Positions 9,563 to 18,298 of a stretch of 53,918 nucleotides of DNA are shown piece by piece (within the stretch, counting starts at the first letter, position 1; every line of letters begins with the position of its first letter). The translations under genes and the position numbers were made by a program. Origin of the DNA: Ignavibacteriales bacterium (lineage in GTDB: Bacteria; Bacteroidota; Ignavibacteria; UBA10030); contig JACPLA010000063.1 in assembly GCA_016186715.1 (NCBI GenBank), forward strand, positions 1-53,918, read 5' to 3'. Below the pieces are notes generated by a model. The model did not search any database. It was given only the letters and a program-made list of their open reading frames with translations, and was not told the DNA's origin.

Positions 9563-9604
9563 TCGGTTTAGACCGATGTGGAAACCCACTGTCTATGACA
9601 GTGG
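9563..9604. promoter_or_regulatory. Pair of small inverted repeats between divergent lptF and pdxH
   Basis: TCGGT (9563-9567) pairs with ACCGA (9572-9576) around a 4-base loop. Ten bases later CCACTGTC (9586-9593) pairs perfectly with GACAGTGG (9597-9604) around TAT. They lie in the 297-base gap between the lptF start and the pdxH start, so no gene ends here and a terminator role is unlikely. An operator or a leader stem-loop of the lptFG transcript is possible. The symmetry is seen; the role is inference. Confidence 0.4.
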
Positions 9605-9800
9605 TAATGGAAAATTTGGCTTTGCCGTAGTCGAGTGCGGTATCGAGTTGTAGATCGGATCTCCCGTCCCGCGTGGTTGCCTTGGACGGGGCGAGGCGGG
9701 TGCGTCTCTGCGTTGATCTTCTCAAAGGAAACTGAGGCACGACCAGAGACAGTTTCTTCTCGCTTCTCTTTGTGAACTTCTGTATATTCTGCGTTTGAAA

Positions 9801-10421
9801 ATGAATCAGGCAACAGAGACAGGAGGTCTTCGAAAACACCATCTCCACGCCGATCCGACCGAGCAATTGAGACAATGGTTGGAGAACGCGCGCGCGAGGG
9901 GCATTACCGATCCGTCTGCCATGGTGCTGGCGACGTGCTCTCCCGAAGGACGCCCATCGGCCCGCGTTGTTTTGCTCAAATCGTTGGATGAATCCGGAAT
10001 TGTGTTCTATACCAACTATGAAAGTCGCAAGGCGAAAGACCTGGAACGTAATCCGACTGCAGCGCTTTTGTTCTTCTGGCAATCGCTCGGCCGACAGGTC
10101 AGAATTGAAGGGACGGTCACCCGGACAAATCCTGAGGAAACGGCCGAGTACTTCAGGACTCGCCCGCTTTTGAGTCAGATCAGCGCATGGGTCTCCAGAC
10201 AGAGCGAGGTGGTCTCTGACCGGGAGACACTCGAGCGTGAGTTTGAGCGAGCACAAAAGCGTTTCGAGGGAAAAGAAGTTCCGCCGCCCGCCTATTGGGG
10301 AGGATACAGGCTGCGGCCATCGATGTTTGAATTCTGGCAGGGGCGGGAAAACCGCCTCCATGACCGGCTGAGGTATCGTCGCGAGGGGGACCATTGGATC
10401 ATTGATCGACTCTCTCCCTGA
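9801..10421 (+). CDS. pdxH: Pyridoxine/pyridoxamine 5'-phosphate oxidase
   Basis: A 206-residue FMN enzyme that oxidises pyridoxine or pyridoxamine phosphate to pyridoxal phosphate, the last step of vitamin B6 synthesis and salvage. The family motifs are clear: DPSAMVLATCSPEGRPSARV, VVLLKSLDESGIVFYTNYES (FMN binding), RQVRIEGTV, and the C-terminal signature EFWQGRENRLHDRLRYRREG with the substrate-binding Arg-His. The ATG at 9801 is preferred over an in-frame TTG two codons upstream. It is transcribed divergently from lptF, and the next gene starts 6 bases after its stop, so both may be in one operon. Length is normal for the family (about 210-220). Confidence 0.96.
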   Translation: MNQATETGGLRKHHLHADPTEQLRQWLENARARGITDPSAMVLATCSPEGRPSARVVLLKSLDESGIVFYTNYESRKAKDLERNPTAALLFFWQSLGRQVRIEGTVTRTNPEETAEYFRTRPLLSQISAWVSRQSEVVSDRETLEREFERAQKRFEGKEVPPPAYWGGYRLRPSMFEFWQGRENRLHDRLRYRREGDHWIIDRLSP

Positions 10422-10426
10422 GGACG

Positions 10427-10834
10427 ATGAAGAACTGGCAAAGCGAGGCCCCGTCAAATCCGCTGATACTCGTCGTTGAAGACGAAGATGTGTTGCTGGA
10501 ACTTCTGAGAGGCATGCTCGAAGCGAACGGATTTCAGGTGATGACAGCGAAAGATGGAGCCGAAGCCGTCAACCTATATAAGAAGTACGCGGGTGAGATC
10601 GAGCTTGTTCTTACCGACATGGGCCTGCCTTTGCTGGGAGGATGGGATGTCTTGGGCGAGATTCTCAAGATCAATCCAAAGGCGAAGGTGATCTGTGCGA
10701 GCGGTTTTCTGGAAAGCAATCTGCGCGAAGAAATGATTGCGGCGGGCGCGGCGGAGTTCATTCAGAAACCGTACGTGTACGAAAAACTCGTTCATCTAAT
10801 GAGAAGTCTCATTGCTTCATCAGCCCCCCGGTGA
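10427..10834 (+). CDS. Single-domain response regulator (CheY-like receiver)
   Basis: A 135-residue receiver domain with no output domain. It has the acidic pair in LILVVEDEDVL (Glu18, Asp19), the phospho-acceptor Asp64 in VLTDMGLPLLGGWD and the conserved Lys114 in FIQKPY. It would relay a phosphate or bind a partner rather than DNA. It lies 5 bases after pdxH and upstream of sprA with a repeat-filled gap between. No histidine kinase is encoded in the window, so the partner is unknown. A link to the T9SS genes downstream is only a positional guess. Confidence 0.9.
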   Translation: MKNWQSEAPSNPLILVVEDEDVLLELLRGMLEANGFQVMTAKDGAEAVNLYKKYAGEIELVLTDMGLPLLGGWDVLGEILKINPKAKVICASGFLESNLREEMIAAGAAEFIQKPYVYEKLVHLMRSLIASSAPR

Positions 10835-10854
10835 CGAAGCGCACCGTTTTCGGT

Positions 10855-11005
10855 CTGTGGAACTCTCTTTTTCTCTCCGTGTCACTCTGTGAAATCTTCT
10901 TCTATAAAAGCGTTACACAGAGAGCCACAGAGAAGACACAGAGGGACACAGAGGAAAATCCCCCTGTGGAACTCTCTTTTGAGGCTATGTGTCACTCCGT
11001 GAAAT
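10855..11005. repeat. Direct and inverted CACAGAG-type repeats upstream of sprA
   Basis: CTGTGGAACTCTCTTTT occurs at 10855-10871 and again at 10964-10980. GTGTCACTCTGTGAAAT (10879-10895) recurs with one change at 10989-11005. Between the copies, 10914-10954 carries the near-complement as ACACAGAG-type units, so the whole block can fold back on itself. It fills much of the 372-base gap between the response regulator and sprA. No gene is visible in this gap. It looks like a dispersed non-coding repeat; other copies would be outside the window. Confidence 0.65.
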
Positions 11006-11206
11006 TAATCCAGTATAGTAAACTCAGACACTACCCACTCCCTCCGTTTCTTGCTATTCAGTCTTCTTTTTGGTAGGTTTTGCTGACACACGAGTTTGAC
11101 ATCAACCGCGGAGTCCTATCGAACACGTTGCTACGGCATTTGTTTTTCCTCCGGATGGATTTGAACGATGACCATCCGGGCCTAAACGCCTTCATGCTCA
11201 GGGCTC

Positions 11207-14200
11207 GTGTTCTTCGGAAGCAACAAACATTCCCGGACACTGCCGGTCGGTGCGGTTGTTTCCCCCTCCGGTTTCCTCGTCCTTCTCTTCCTTTTCCTGG
11301 CTCTTTACGGCGAGGCCTCGCCCGCAAGTCCGTCTGAACGTCCGGTCGAATGGGCCGCGGCGATCCAGGACACAACGAAACCGCAGGACCGCCCGGGCGG
11401 ACCCTCACGCCGGGCTCGCGCGCTTCAGAAAAAACTTGGCATTCGCGATACCTCGCGCACCGATGCCGATTCTGTGGTTCTTCAAGCACTGTCTTCGGTG
11501 CCGCGCGACTCCTCCGCCCGCCTAGCCCACTTCCGACATGTCAGGACCGATGCACCCATCGTAAACCTCCTCCGCCCGAGTCCTCACCCAATGTACCTGA
11601 AGGAACCGGGACTCATCCAATACGTGGATGAGTTCGATACAAGTTCTTCAGTGTATCATATTCGTCGATTGGTGAATGGAAAGGAGACGAAAATATCCAT
11701 CCCTCTGACCTTTGAAGAGTACCGGGATCTTCGGTTGAAGCAGGCACTTCGCCGGAACTGGGAATCCCTGGCACAGCAGTACACGGTCGAGGGGGAGAAG
11801 AAACAAGGGCTTGGAGACGTCTTCGGCTCAATTACAAACATTGAAATTCCCGTCCCCAAAAATCCGCTATTTAGCATCTTTGGAAAGAATCAAATTCGGA
11901 TTCAAATCAACGGGTCCGTCGACATCCACGGGGCTTTTCGGAATACCAAGTCGGACCTGGTCACCTCCAACCCCCTGGATCAGTCACGCAGTGAACCGGA
12001 TTTTGATCAGCAGGTGCGGGTCGGTGTTCGGGGGGAAATTGGCGACAAACTTCGCATCGACGCAGACTGGGATACCGAGCGGACGTTCGAATATGAAAAC
12101 CAGTTGAAAGTACGGTACACAGGGTATGAGGATGAAATCGTTCAGAGCGTCGAAGCCGGAAACGTTTCGCTCCAGACCAACTCCTCCTTTATCTCAAGCA
12201 GTCAAGCCCTGTTCGGCATCAAAGCCGGATTCCAGTTCGGTCCTCTGAAGCTGACCACCATCGCATCCCAGAAACGAGGACAAATCAAGGAATTGTCGGT
12301 CTCGGGAGGCGGAAGGCCGACCCCTTTTGAAAAAAAGCCGTATGAATACTCCCGGGATCACTACTTTGTTGATACGGTCTACCGGAGTATTTATGACAAT
12401 GCATTTCGCGAACGTCCGCCGACGTACGATACGCGTTATCAGATTCTGGACATCGAGGTGTGGGTGACCAGAGTTGGTATCATTCAGGATCCCAACGACC
12501 GCGATGCGGTGACCTTTATCAGTGCGGACACGGTGCAGAAGTACCAGAACGATCCCGCGGCCCGCACCATTGAATTCCCGGCGAACCCGGGTGTCACAGA
12601 GGTCTCGCGGTTCATGAAACTCGTTCAGGGGGCCGACTACACTTTTGATCCCTATCTGGGATATATTTCGTTGAATCGCTCCTTGCAGCCGGAGCAGGTG
12701 ATCGCCGTTGCCTACACCTTGCCGAGCCCGATCGGAGACGTTGGGACGTTCGAATCCAAAGATACCTCGAAGACGACGAGGCTGATCCTCAAACTCGTAC
12801 GCCCTCGTAATCTTCAGTCAAATATGAAACCGGCCTGGGATCTGATGCTCAAGAACATGTATTCCCTGGGTGGAAGGGGACTCAAGAAAGAGGGCTTCGA
12901 ACTTGCGATCAAATACCAGCTCCCCGGTCAAGAACCGGTGACAGCGCTCAACGTCTCGGCCCTGTCCACGCCAAAATCGTTTGACCTGCTGCCCATGTTT
13001 CGCCTCGATTCGTACAATGAATCCGGGCAACAACAGCCCGACAGCAAGTTTGATTTCGAGCCGGGGATTACAATTAACGTCGACCGCGGCGAGCTCATTT
13101 TCCCCCGTCTGGAACCCTTTGCCAAGAATATCACCGAGTTTTTCCTTGAGCAGTTCAGTCCGACGACTGCTGATCAAAGGGCAGAGGTGATCGCCGCAGC
13201 GGATTCTTTCGTCATCCGGGAGGTCTACGACACCACATACAACGGGGCTCAGAACGCCCAGAAAAATCGATTTGTTATTTCCGGCACGATCGTCTCCGCG
13301 ATTGCCTCGACGTACAATCTTGGCTTCAACGTCGTAGAAGGAAGCGTCGATGTCGTGGTGGACGGTCAATCCGCCGCCCCCAGTGTCGACTTCACGGTCG
13401 ATTATCTCACCGGAACGGTTGTGATCCGCAACCAGTCGTTCCTTGTTCCCGGCCGAACAGTGCAAATCAAATACGAAGCAAACGATCTTTTTCAACTTGC
13501 CTCCAAGTCTCTCCTGGGCGCGCGGGGAGAGTACGCCGTCTCCAAAAGCACCGGGCTTGGCTTTACGGTCATGAACCTGAATCAGCAAACACTCAGCGAT
13601 AAAGTCAGGCTCGGGGAAGAACCGATCAGTAATACCATCATGGGCATTGATGGCGGAACAAGCTTTGAGCTCGATTTCCTCACGAGAGCAATGAATGCCT
13701 TGCCGGGGATTCGCACGAACGCGCCTTCGTCTCTGAGCTTCCGCGGGGAAGCCGCTTATATGCTTCCGGATCCCAACACGCGAAAGAGCAACATCACGCA
13801 GGATCGGAGCCAGGGAATTGCGTACATCGACGACTTCGAGGGCTCGCGCAGAACCATTCCCCTTGGGGTCCATTACGGGATCTGGCGTGATGCAAGCGCT
13901 CCGGCTTATATCGACGGTCTTGACCCGGTTCAACCCCAGAACGGTCATATTGATCTCAACAACGCTTCAATCCGGCAGGCGCTCATTCCCGATTCATCAA
14001 AAATGGGTTTCAAAGCAAAGCTGACCTGGTTCAACGTTCAGCCAAGCGATGTTTTCATTCAGGATATTTGGCCGAAACGGGAGACGAGGGCGGGACAGGA
14101 TCTCGTGACTGTTCTCGATCTTTTTTATCGTCCTCGGTCGCGAGGGGCTTACAACTATTCACTCACTCTGCGGGACAGTCTCTTTGCTCAACCCGCAAAA

Positions 14201-17200
14201 GGATGGGCCGGTGTCATGCACCCCCTCAGCACCACCGCCACGAATCTCGTTGACGAGAACATTACGTTCATCGAGATGTGGATACGCGTGGGGAAGATAC
14301 GGCCCGGGGCCAGGATGAACATCAATCTTGGGGCAATCAGTGAGGACGTGATTCCAAACGGGCTTCTTGATTCGGAAGACGGTTTGGGAGGAACCATCAA
14401 GACGGGATTGATCCGCGATGACAGGCAGGATGTCGGACTGGACGGGTTCAATGACGACGAGGAACGGGCCCGGTTCAGTGAATTTCTCTCGCTCTATCCT
14501 GAATTCTCTGCCGATCCTTCCGCCGACAACTACGTGGCGGAACTGCGCGGATCGCTCAATCCCGAAGACTACCTTGGAGCGCGAGGGACCGATGGAAATA
14601 AACGAGGGCTGGCCGAAGGTGGACAGTTTCCCGACACGGAAGACCTCAATTCCAATAATGTCGTAGACCGTTCCAACAGCTACTTCGAGTACGAGATACC
14701 CCTCGACACCACAAGTCCCGGTTTCCGTCAATATGTCACCGGGGGCGAAGGAAACGGATGGCATCAGATTCGAGTTCCAGTCCGGGAGCATACAAGAAAG
14801 ATTGGAGACCCGAGTCTGACCAATATCGAGTCGATTCGACTCTGGATGACCGGGGCGGACGATGACGTTTCAGTCAGGATCACCGAATTCAACCTTGTCG
14901 GGAATCAGTGGGAGCCCCTGAACAGGGATGACAAGGACTTCCGGATCAGCAACGTGAACATTGAGGAGAACCTTTATTATACCTCGCCCCCCGGGGTGCA
15001 GCGGCCCGTGGATCGAACTCAACCTGATCGCATTATTGCCGGAAACGAACAGTCGCTGGCGCTCATCATCACGAACTTGAGGGACGGTGAATCGAAGCAG
15101 GCAATCAAACGGTACGTTGCCCGTCCCCTGGACCTGTTTAGCTACAGGACGATGAAGTTGTTTGTTCACGGCGACGACCGGCCGGGCACGGTGATGAATT
15201 ATGTGGACACGACGAACTACGACGTCGAGTTCTTCTTCCGCTTCGGCTCCGACTCGCTCAACTACTATGAGTATCGATCCCCGCTTCGGCCGGGATGGCA
15301 TGCTGACAACGAGATCACGATCCGTTTCGCCGACGTCACGGCCATCAAGCTGGGCCGTGACAGCGCCGGCATTTTGACCGCTCCGATCCCCGTACCGGGC
15401 GGATCCGATGGAGCAGTCTACAGGGTACTTGGAAATCCGACGCTGACAACAGTTCGGTATCTTGCGGTGGGTGTCGCCAATCCGCCCGGCAAAGGATCCT
15501 CCGTCGTCAACGGGGAGGTGTGGGTCAATGAACTGCGTCTCACAGATGTGGATGACACTCCCGGATGGGCCTACCGCTTTGACACCAGTGTGAAGTTTGC
15601 CGACATCGCCTCTGTCGCAATCGGTCTTTCCCAGCGTGATCCCTACTTTCACGGTCTCGAAAACCGGTTTGGAACAAGAAACACCGATCGAAACTGGTCT
15701 ATCAATTCATCGCTTTCGATGGACAAATTTCTCCCGGATGACTGGAAAGGATCTCAGCTTACCCTGACGTATTCTCATGTGGAGGCCATGCAGAACCCCC
15801 GGTATATGCCTGGAACAGATATCTTGGTAGACGAAGCGGTTCACCGGACGTCGGAGATTGCGCGATCCCAGGGCGAATCGGAAGACCAGGTCCGCAGGAC
15901 CGCGGAATCTATTCGTGAACAATCGCGTTCCTTGACGGTGACGGAAACTTATTCGTTGCCGACGATACGTGTCATCGTTCCCTCATCCTCGTGGTATGTC
16001 GCGGAAACGATCAACAGAATGACCCTTGGCTATTCCTTTACGAACGCAAGGCGGCGCAATCCCACGACTGAATTTTTTCAGCAATGGAGCTGGAATTTTC
16101 GTTTCGGGTATAACCTCCAATTCAGTCCCCAATCGTTTGTGCAGCCGTTCGGTGATTTGGGAGATTTCTTCCTCTTCAGTCCCTGGAAGTCCTTGAAGTT
16201 TTTCTATCTCCCGCGGACTGTTTCCGTGGGTGGCGGGCTTGCCAGAAGCCAGGTTCATGAGAGAGTGCGCAATCAGGCGCAGAAAAAACCTGTAGGGCGC
16301 AATTTTGGTGCGACACGCCAGATGAGCTTCAGCTGGCAGCTTGTCGAGGGAGGCATTCTGAACCCCGGCATCGATTATAATCTGGATATTACGAGCAGCC
16401 TGGTTCATCTTGAGCTTGACAAGTTCGGCCGGCAGAAATCTATGATGGAAATTCTTGGTGACATGTTCGGCGGCGAGAAGCTCATTGATTTCGGAATCGA
16501 TCAGACCTATGGGCAGACGATCTCCTTGGGTACACGGATTGTCGTTCCGCCTGTCCTCAAATTTGATAAGATCTTTACACCGACCTTTCGGTATTCCTCA
16601 CGCTACGATTGGCAAAACAATCTCCAGGCGGGCGCTCTGGGGCGAAACGCAGGGAGAAATGTAAGCCTGAATAGCTCGGTTGATGTCAACCTGAAAGTCA
16701 TCGCAGAGGAGATCTGGCCGCGCCGGTCCGCAGCTCCTCAGACATCGGATACGGTCGCAAGCATGGGCGATCGGTTTGATCAGTTGACGAGAGTACTTTT
16801 CAAAGCTCCTTTCTTCGACTGGGATCGTTTGAGTTTCAATTTCACGCATGCCAACACGGCGAGAAACAGTGGAGTGCTGGGGAGGCCGGGCTTCCTCAAC
16901 CTCTTTGGCCGGGTTCCCTTCTTGCAGGAATCCCTCACCGATCATGGGCCATCCATGCTCTACCAGCTCGGCCTGGCCACCGACCCTCACGGGCGGGTGG
17001 TTGTCCGTACCAAAGGAGCGTTCCCGTTTATTACCGGCAGCACGGTACCCGGCCTGCGCGCTCCGCTCGGCAACCTCTCGGACGTCTACAGTCAGTCGAA
17101 CAACATTAATATGAGAACCTCCCGGGCGCTGTGGGAAGGGGCCCGTATCGATCTTACCTGGACACTAGGATGGACCTACAATCTCAACAGAACAATTCAG

Positions 17201-18100
17201 ACCGATTCTTTGGGCGTTCCACGAGAGTTGAGCAGAACGGTCAGCGGAGATGTGAGCCGGACGTTCATTACTTTTCCCGGTACGTCTTTGTTTAAGATTT
17301 TCAAGACGGGAATTGAGGAAGTGAATACCCGATTCCAGCTTCTCAAAGGAAACCGGATCGATCCGCGCTCGGATGACATCAAACTGACCCAGGCGTTTGA
17401 GGAAGGCATGGAGGCGCTCCCGCTGGGAACAAAACTCATCAGCGCGCTTATGCCGAGGCCGAACTGGTCGTTTCGATGGGACGGACTGGAAAAATTCTCC
17501 CTCTTTTCCGGCTTCACGCAGCGGGTCACTCTTGATCACGCCTATACCTCGACGTTCCGCCGTCGGTGGAAATTGACACCGACAGGCGGAGAGGTGACGG
17601 AAAGCGAAAATGTTACCTACGGTTTTTCTCCGTTGATCGGGTTGTCGATGACGTTCAAAGAACTCGGGAAGGGAAGTCTGACCGGCAATTTCCGCTATGC
17701 TGTGACGACTTCGTATGATCTTGCGCCTACCGTTCAAAACATCACCGAGTCGAACACGACCGACATTACCATTTCAGGAAATTACTCCCAGAGGGGATTT
17801 GAATTCCCCTTTTTCGGCCTTTCTCTGTCGAACGACCTGGATATTAGTTTCTCCTACAGCTATTCAAAGAACAACCGCCGCGTGTTCGACATGAAAAAGG
17901 ATTTCAAGAAAGACGGAGATCCGCTGGAAGGGACTGTCAGGACAACGTTCGAACCGAGGATCCGTTACATTCTCAGCTCCCGGGTTACCGCGTCAATCTA
18001 TTATAAGTATACCAAACTCAAGCCGGATGAGGGCGGGTCGCGCATTCCGGGCTCAACTATTAACGAAGGCGGACTGGACATCCGCGTGCAGATCTCATAA
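11207..18100 (+). CDS. sprA: SprA/Sov, outer-membrane translocon of the type IX secretion system
   Basis: A 2297-residue protein of the size and character of SprA (Sov), the very large beta barrel that forms the T9SS secretion pore. After a hydrophobic export signal (GFLVLLFLFLALYGEASPAS) come long alternating beta-strand segments. SprA-like landmarks include GRGLKKEGFELAIKY, TQDRSQGIAYIDDFEGSRR, EMWIRVGKIRPGARMNINLG and GEVWVNELRLTDVDDTPGWA. The C-terminus is barrel-like (ASIYYKYTKLKPDEGGSRIP ... GGLDIRVQIS). The only start codon before the signal peptide is GTG at 11207, because an in-frame stop lies at 11183; the ribosome site is weak. porX follows about 200 bases downstream. Identity is confident; the exact start is less so. 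Confidence 0.95.
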   Translation: MFFGSNKHSRTLPVGAVVSPSGFLVLLFLFLALYGEASPASPSERPVEWAAAIQDTTKPQDRPGGPSRRARALQKKLGIRDTSRTDADSVVLQALSSVPRDSSARLAHFRHVRTDAPIVNLLRPSPHPMYLKEPGLIQYVDEFDTSSSVYHIRRLVNGKETKISIPLTFEEYRDLRLKQALRRNWESLAQQYTVEGEKKQGLGDVFGSITNIEIPVPKNPLFSIFGKNQIRIQINGSVDIHGAFRNTKSDLVTSNPLDQSRSEPDFDQQVRVGVRGEIGDKLRIDADWDTERTFEYENQLKVRYTGYEDEIVQSVEAGNVSLQTNSSFISSSQALFGIKAGFQFGPLKLTTIASQKRGQIKELSVSGGGRPTPFEKKPYEYSRDHYFVDTVYRSIYDNAFRERPPTYDTRYQILDIEVWVTRVGIIQDPNDRDAVTFISADTVQKYQNDPAARTIEFPANPGVTEVSRFMKLVQGADYTFDPYLGYISLNRSLQPEQVIAVAYTLPSPIGDVGTFESKDTSKTTRLILKLVRPRNLQSNMKPAWDLMLKNMYSLGGRGLKKEGFELAIKYQLPGQEPVTALNVSALSTPKSFDLLPMFRLDSYNESGQQQPDSKFDFEPGITINVDRGELIFPRLEPFAKNITEFFLEQFSPTTADQRAEVIAAADSFVIREVYDTTYNGAQNAQKNRFVISGTIVSAIASTYNLGFNVVEGSVDVVVDGQSAAPSVDFTVDYLTGTVVIRNQSFLVPGRTVQIKYEANDLFQLASKSLLGARGEYAVSKSTGLGFTVMNLNQQTLSDKVRLGEEPISNTIMGIDGGTSFELDFLTRAMNALPGIRTNAPSSLSFRGEAAYMLPDPNTRKSNITQDRSQGIAYIDDFEGSRRTIPLGVHYGIWRDASAPAYIDGLDPVQPQNGHIDLNNASIRQALIPDSSKMGFKAKLTWFNVQPSDVFIQDIWPKRETRAGQDLVTVLDLFYRPRSRGAYNYSLTLRDSLFAQPAKGWAGVMHPLSTTATNLVDENITFIEMWIRVGKIRPGARMNINLGAISEDVIPNGLLDSEDGLGGTIKTGLIRDDRQDVGLDGFNDDEERARFSEFLSLYPEFSADPSADNYVAELRGSLNPEDYLGARGTDGNKRGLAEGGQFPDTEDLNSNNVVDRSNSYFEYEIPLDTTSPGFRQYVTGGEGNGWHQIRVPVREHTRKIGDPSLTNIESIRLWMTGADDDVSVRITEFNLVGNQWEPLNRDDKDFRISNVNIEENLYYTSPPGVQRPVDRTQPDRIIAGNEQSLALIITNLRDGESKQAIKRYVARPLDLFSYRTMKLFVHGDDRPGTVMNYVDTTNYDVEFFFRFGSDSLNYYEYRSPLRPGWHADNEITIRFADVTAIKLGRDSAGILTAPIPVPGGSDGAVYRVLGNPTLTTVRYLAVGVANPPGKGSSVVNGEVWVNELRLTDVDDTPGWAYRFDTSVKFADIASVAIGLSQRDPYFHGLENRFGTRNTDRNWSINSSLSMDKFLPDDWKGSQLTLTYSHVEAMQNPRYMPGTDILVDEAVHRTSEIARSQGESEDQVRRTAESIREQSRSLTVTETYSLPTIRVIVPSSSWYVAETINRMTLGYSFTNARRRNPTTEFFQQWSWNFRFGYNLQFSPQSFVQPFGDLGDFFLFSPWKSLKFFYLPRTVSVGGGLARSQVHERVRNQAQKKPVGRNFGATRQMSFSWQLVEGGILNPGIDYNLDITSSLVHLELDKFGRQKSMMEILGDMFGGEKLIDFGIDQTYGQTISLGTRIVVPPVLKFDKIFTPTFRYSSRYDWQNNLQAGALGRNAGRNVSLNSSVDVNLKVIAEEIWPRRSAAPQTSDTVASMGDRFDQLTRVLFKAPFFDWDRLSFNFTHANTARNSGVLGRPGFLNLFGRVPFLQESLTDHGPSMLYQLGLATDPHGRVVVRTKGAFPFITGSTVPGLRAPLGNLSDVYSQSNNINMRTSRALWEGARIDLTWTLGWTYNLNRTIQTDSLGVPRELSRTVSGDVSRTFITFPGTSLFKIFKTGIEEVNTRFQLLKGNRIDPRSDDIKLTQAFEEGMEALPLGTKLISALMPRPNWSFRWDGLEKFSLFSGFTQRVTLDHAYTSTFRRRWKLTPTGGEVTESENVTYGFSPLIGLSMTFKELGKGSLTGNFRYAVTTSYDLAPTVQNITESNTTDITISGNYSQRGFEFPFFGLSLSNDLDISFSYSYSKNNRRVFDMKKDFKKDGDPLEGTVRTTFEPRIRYILSSRVTASIYYKYTKLKPDEGGSRIPGSTINEGGLDIRVQIS

Positions 18101-18105
18101 CTGGT

Positions 18106-18246
18106 GTAGGTCGTCCGCCAAAGGCGGATATTCCGACCACGGAGTCGCATAAGTCGGACTTGACCCGCCTTCGCTCCCGACTACGTTCAAAAAACGAACT
18201 TCGTCGTTCAGCCGACGCAGGTCGGCGGGCAAGCAGTCCGACCTAC
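18106..18246. repeat. Palindromic repeat block between sprA and porX
   Basis: GTAGGTCG (18106-18113) is matched by CGACCTAC (18239-18246) at the far end. Inside, TCCGCC-AAA-GGCGGA (18114-18128) is a perfect hairpin and AAGTCGGACTT (18151-18161) is a near-palindrome. The same AGTCSGACT core appears at 44144-44193. The block fills the 198-base gap after the sprA stop. It may help terminate the sprA transcript, but no T-run follows. It looks like a REP-type dispersed element. Confidence 0.65.
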
Positions 18247-18298
18247 GACCATGGCATTGATTCTCGAAACGGGAATGGTTAGTTTTCCTTGACAGACG

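Noticed and set aside
9504-10457. N-terminal extension of the lptF-like frame
   Set aside because: It is antisense to pdxH and the LptF family begins at the helix starting at 9503.
12818-13948. 376-codon frame on the minus strand
   Set aside because: It is a shadow of sprA with no motif and no ribosome site. Other long minus frames at 14159-14791, 14870-15652 and 18095-19087 were dropped for the same reason.
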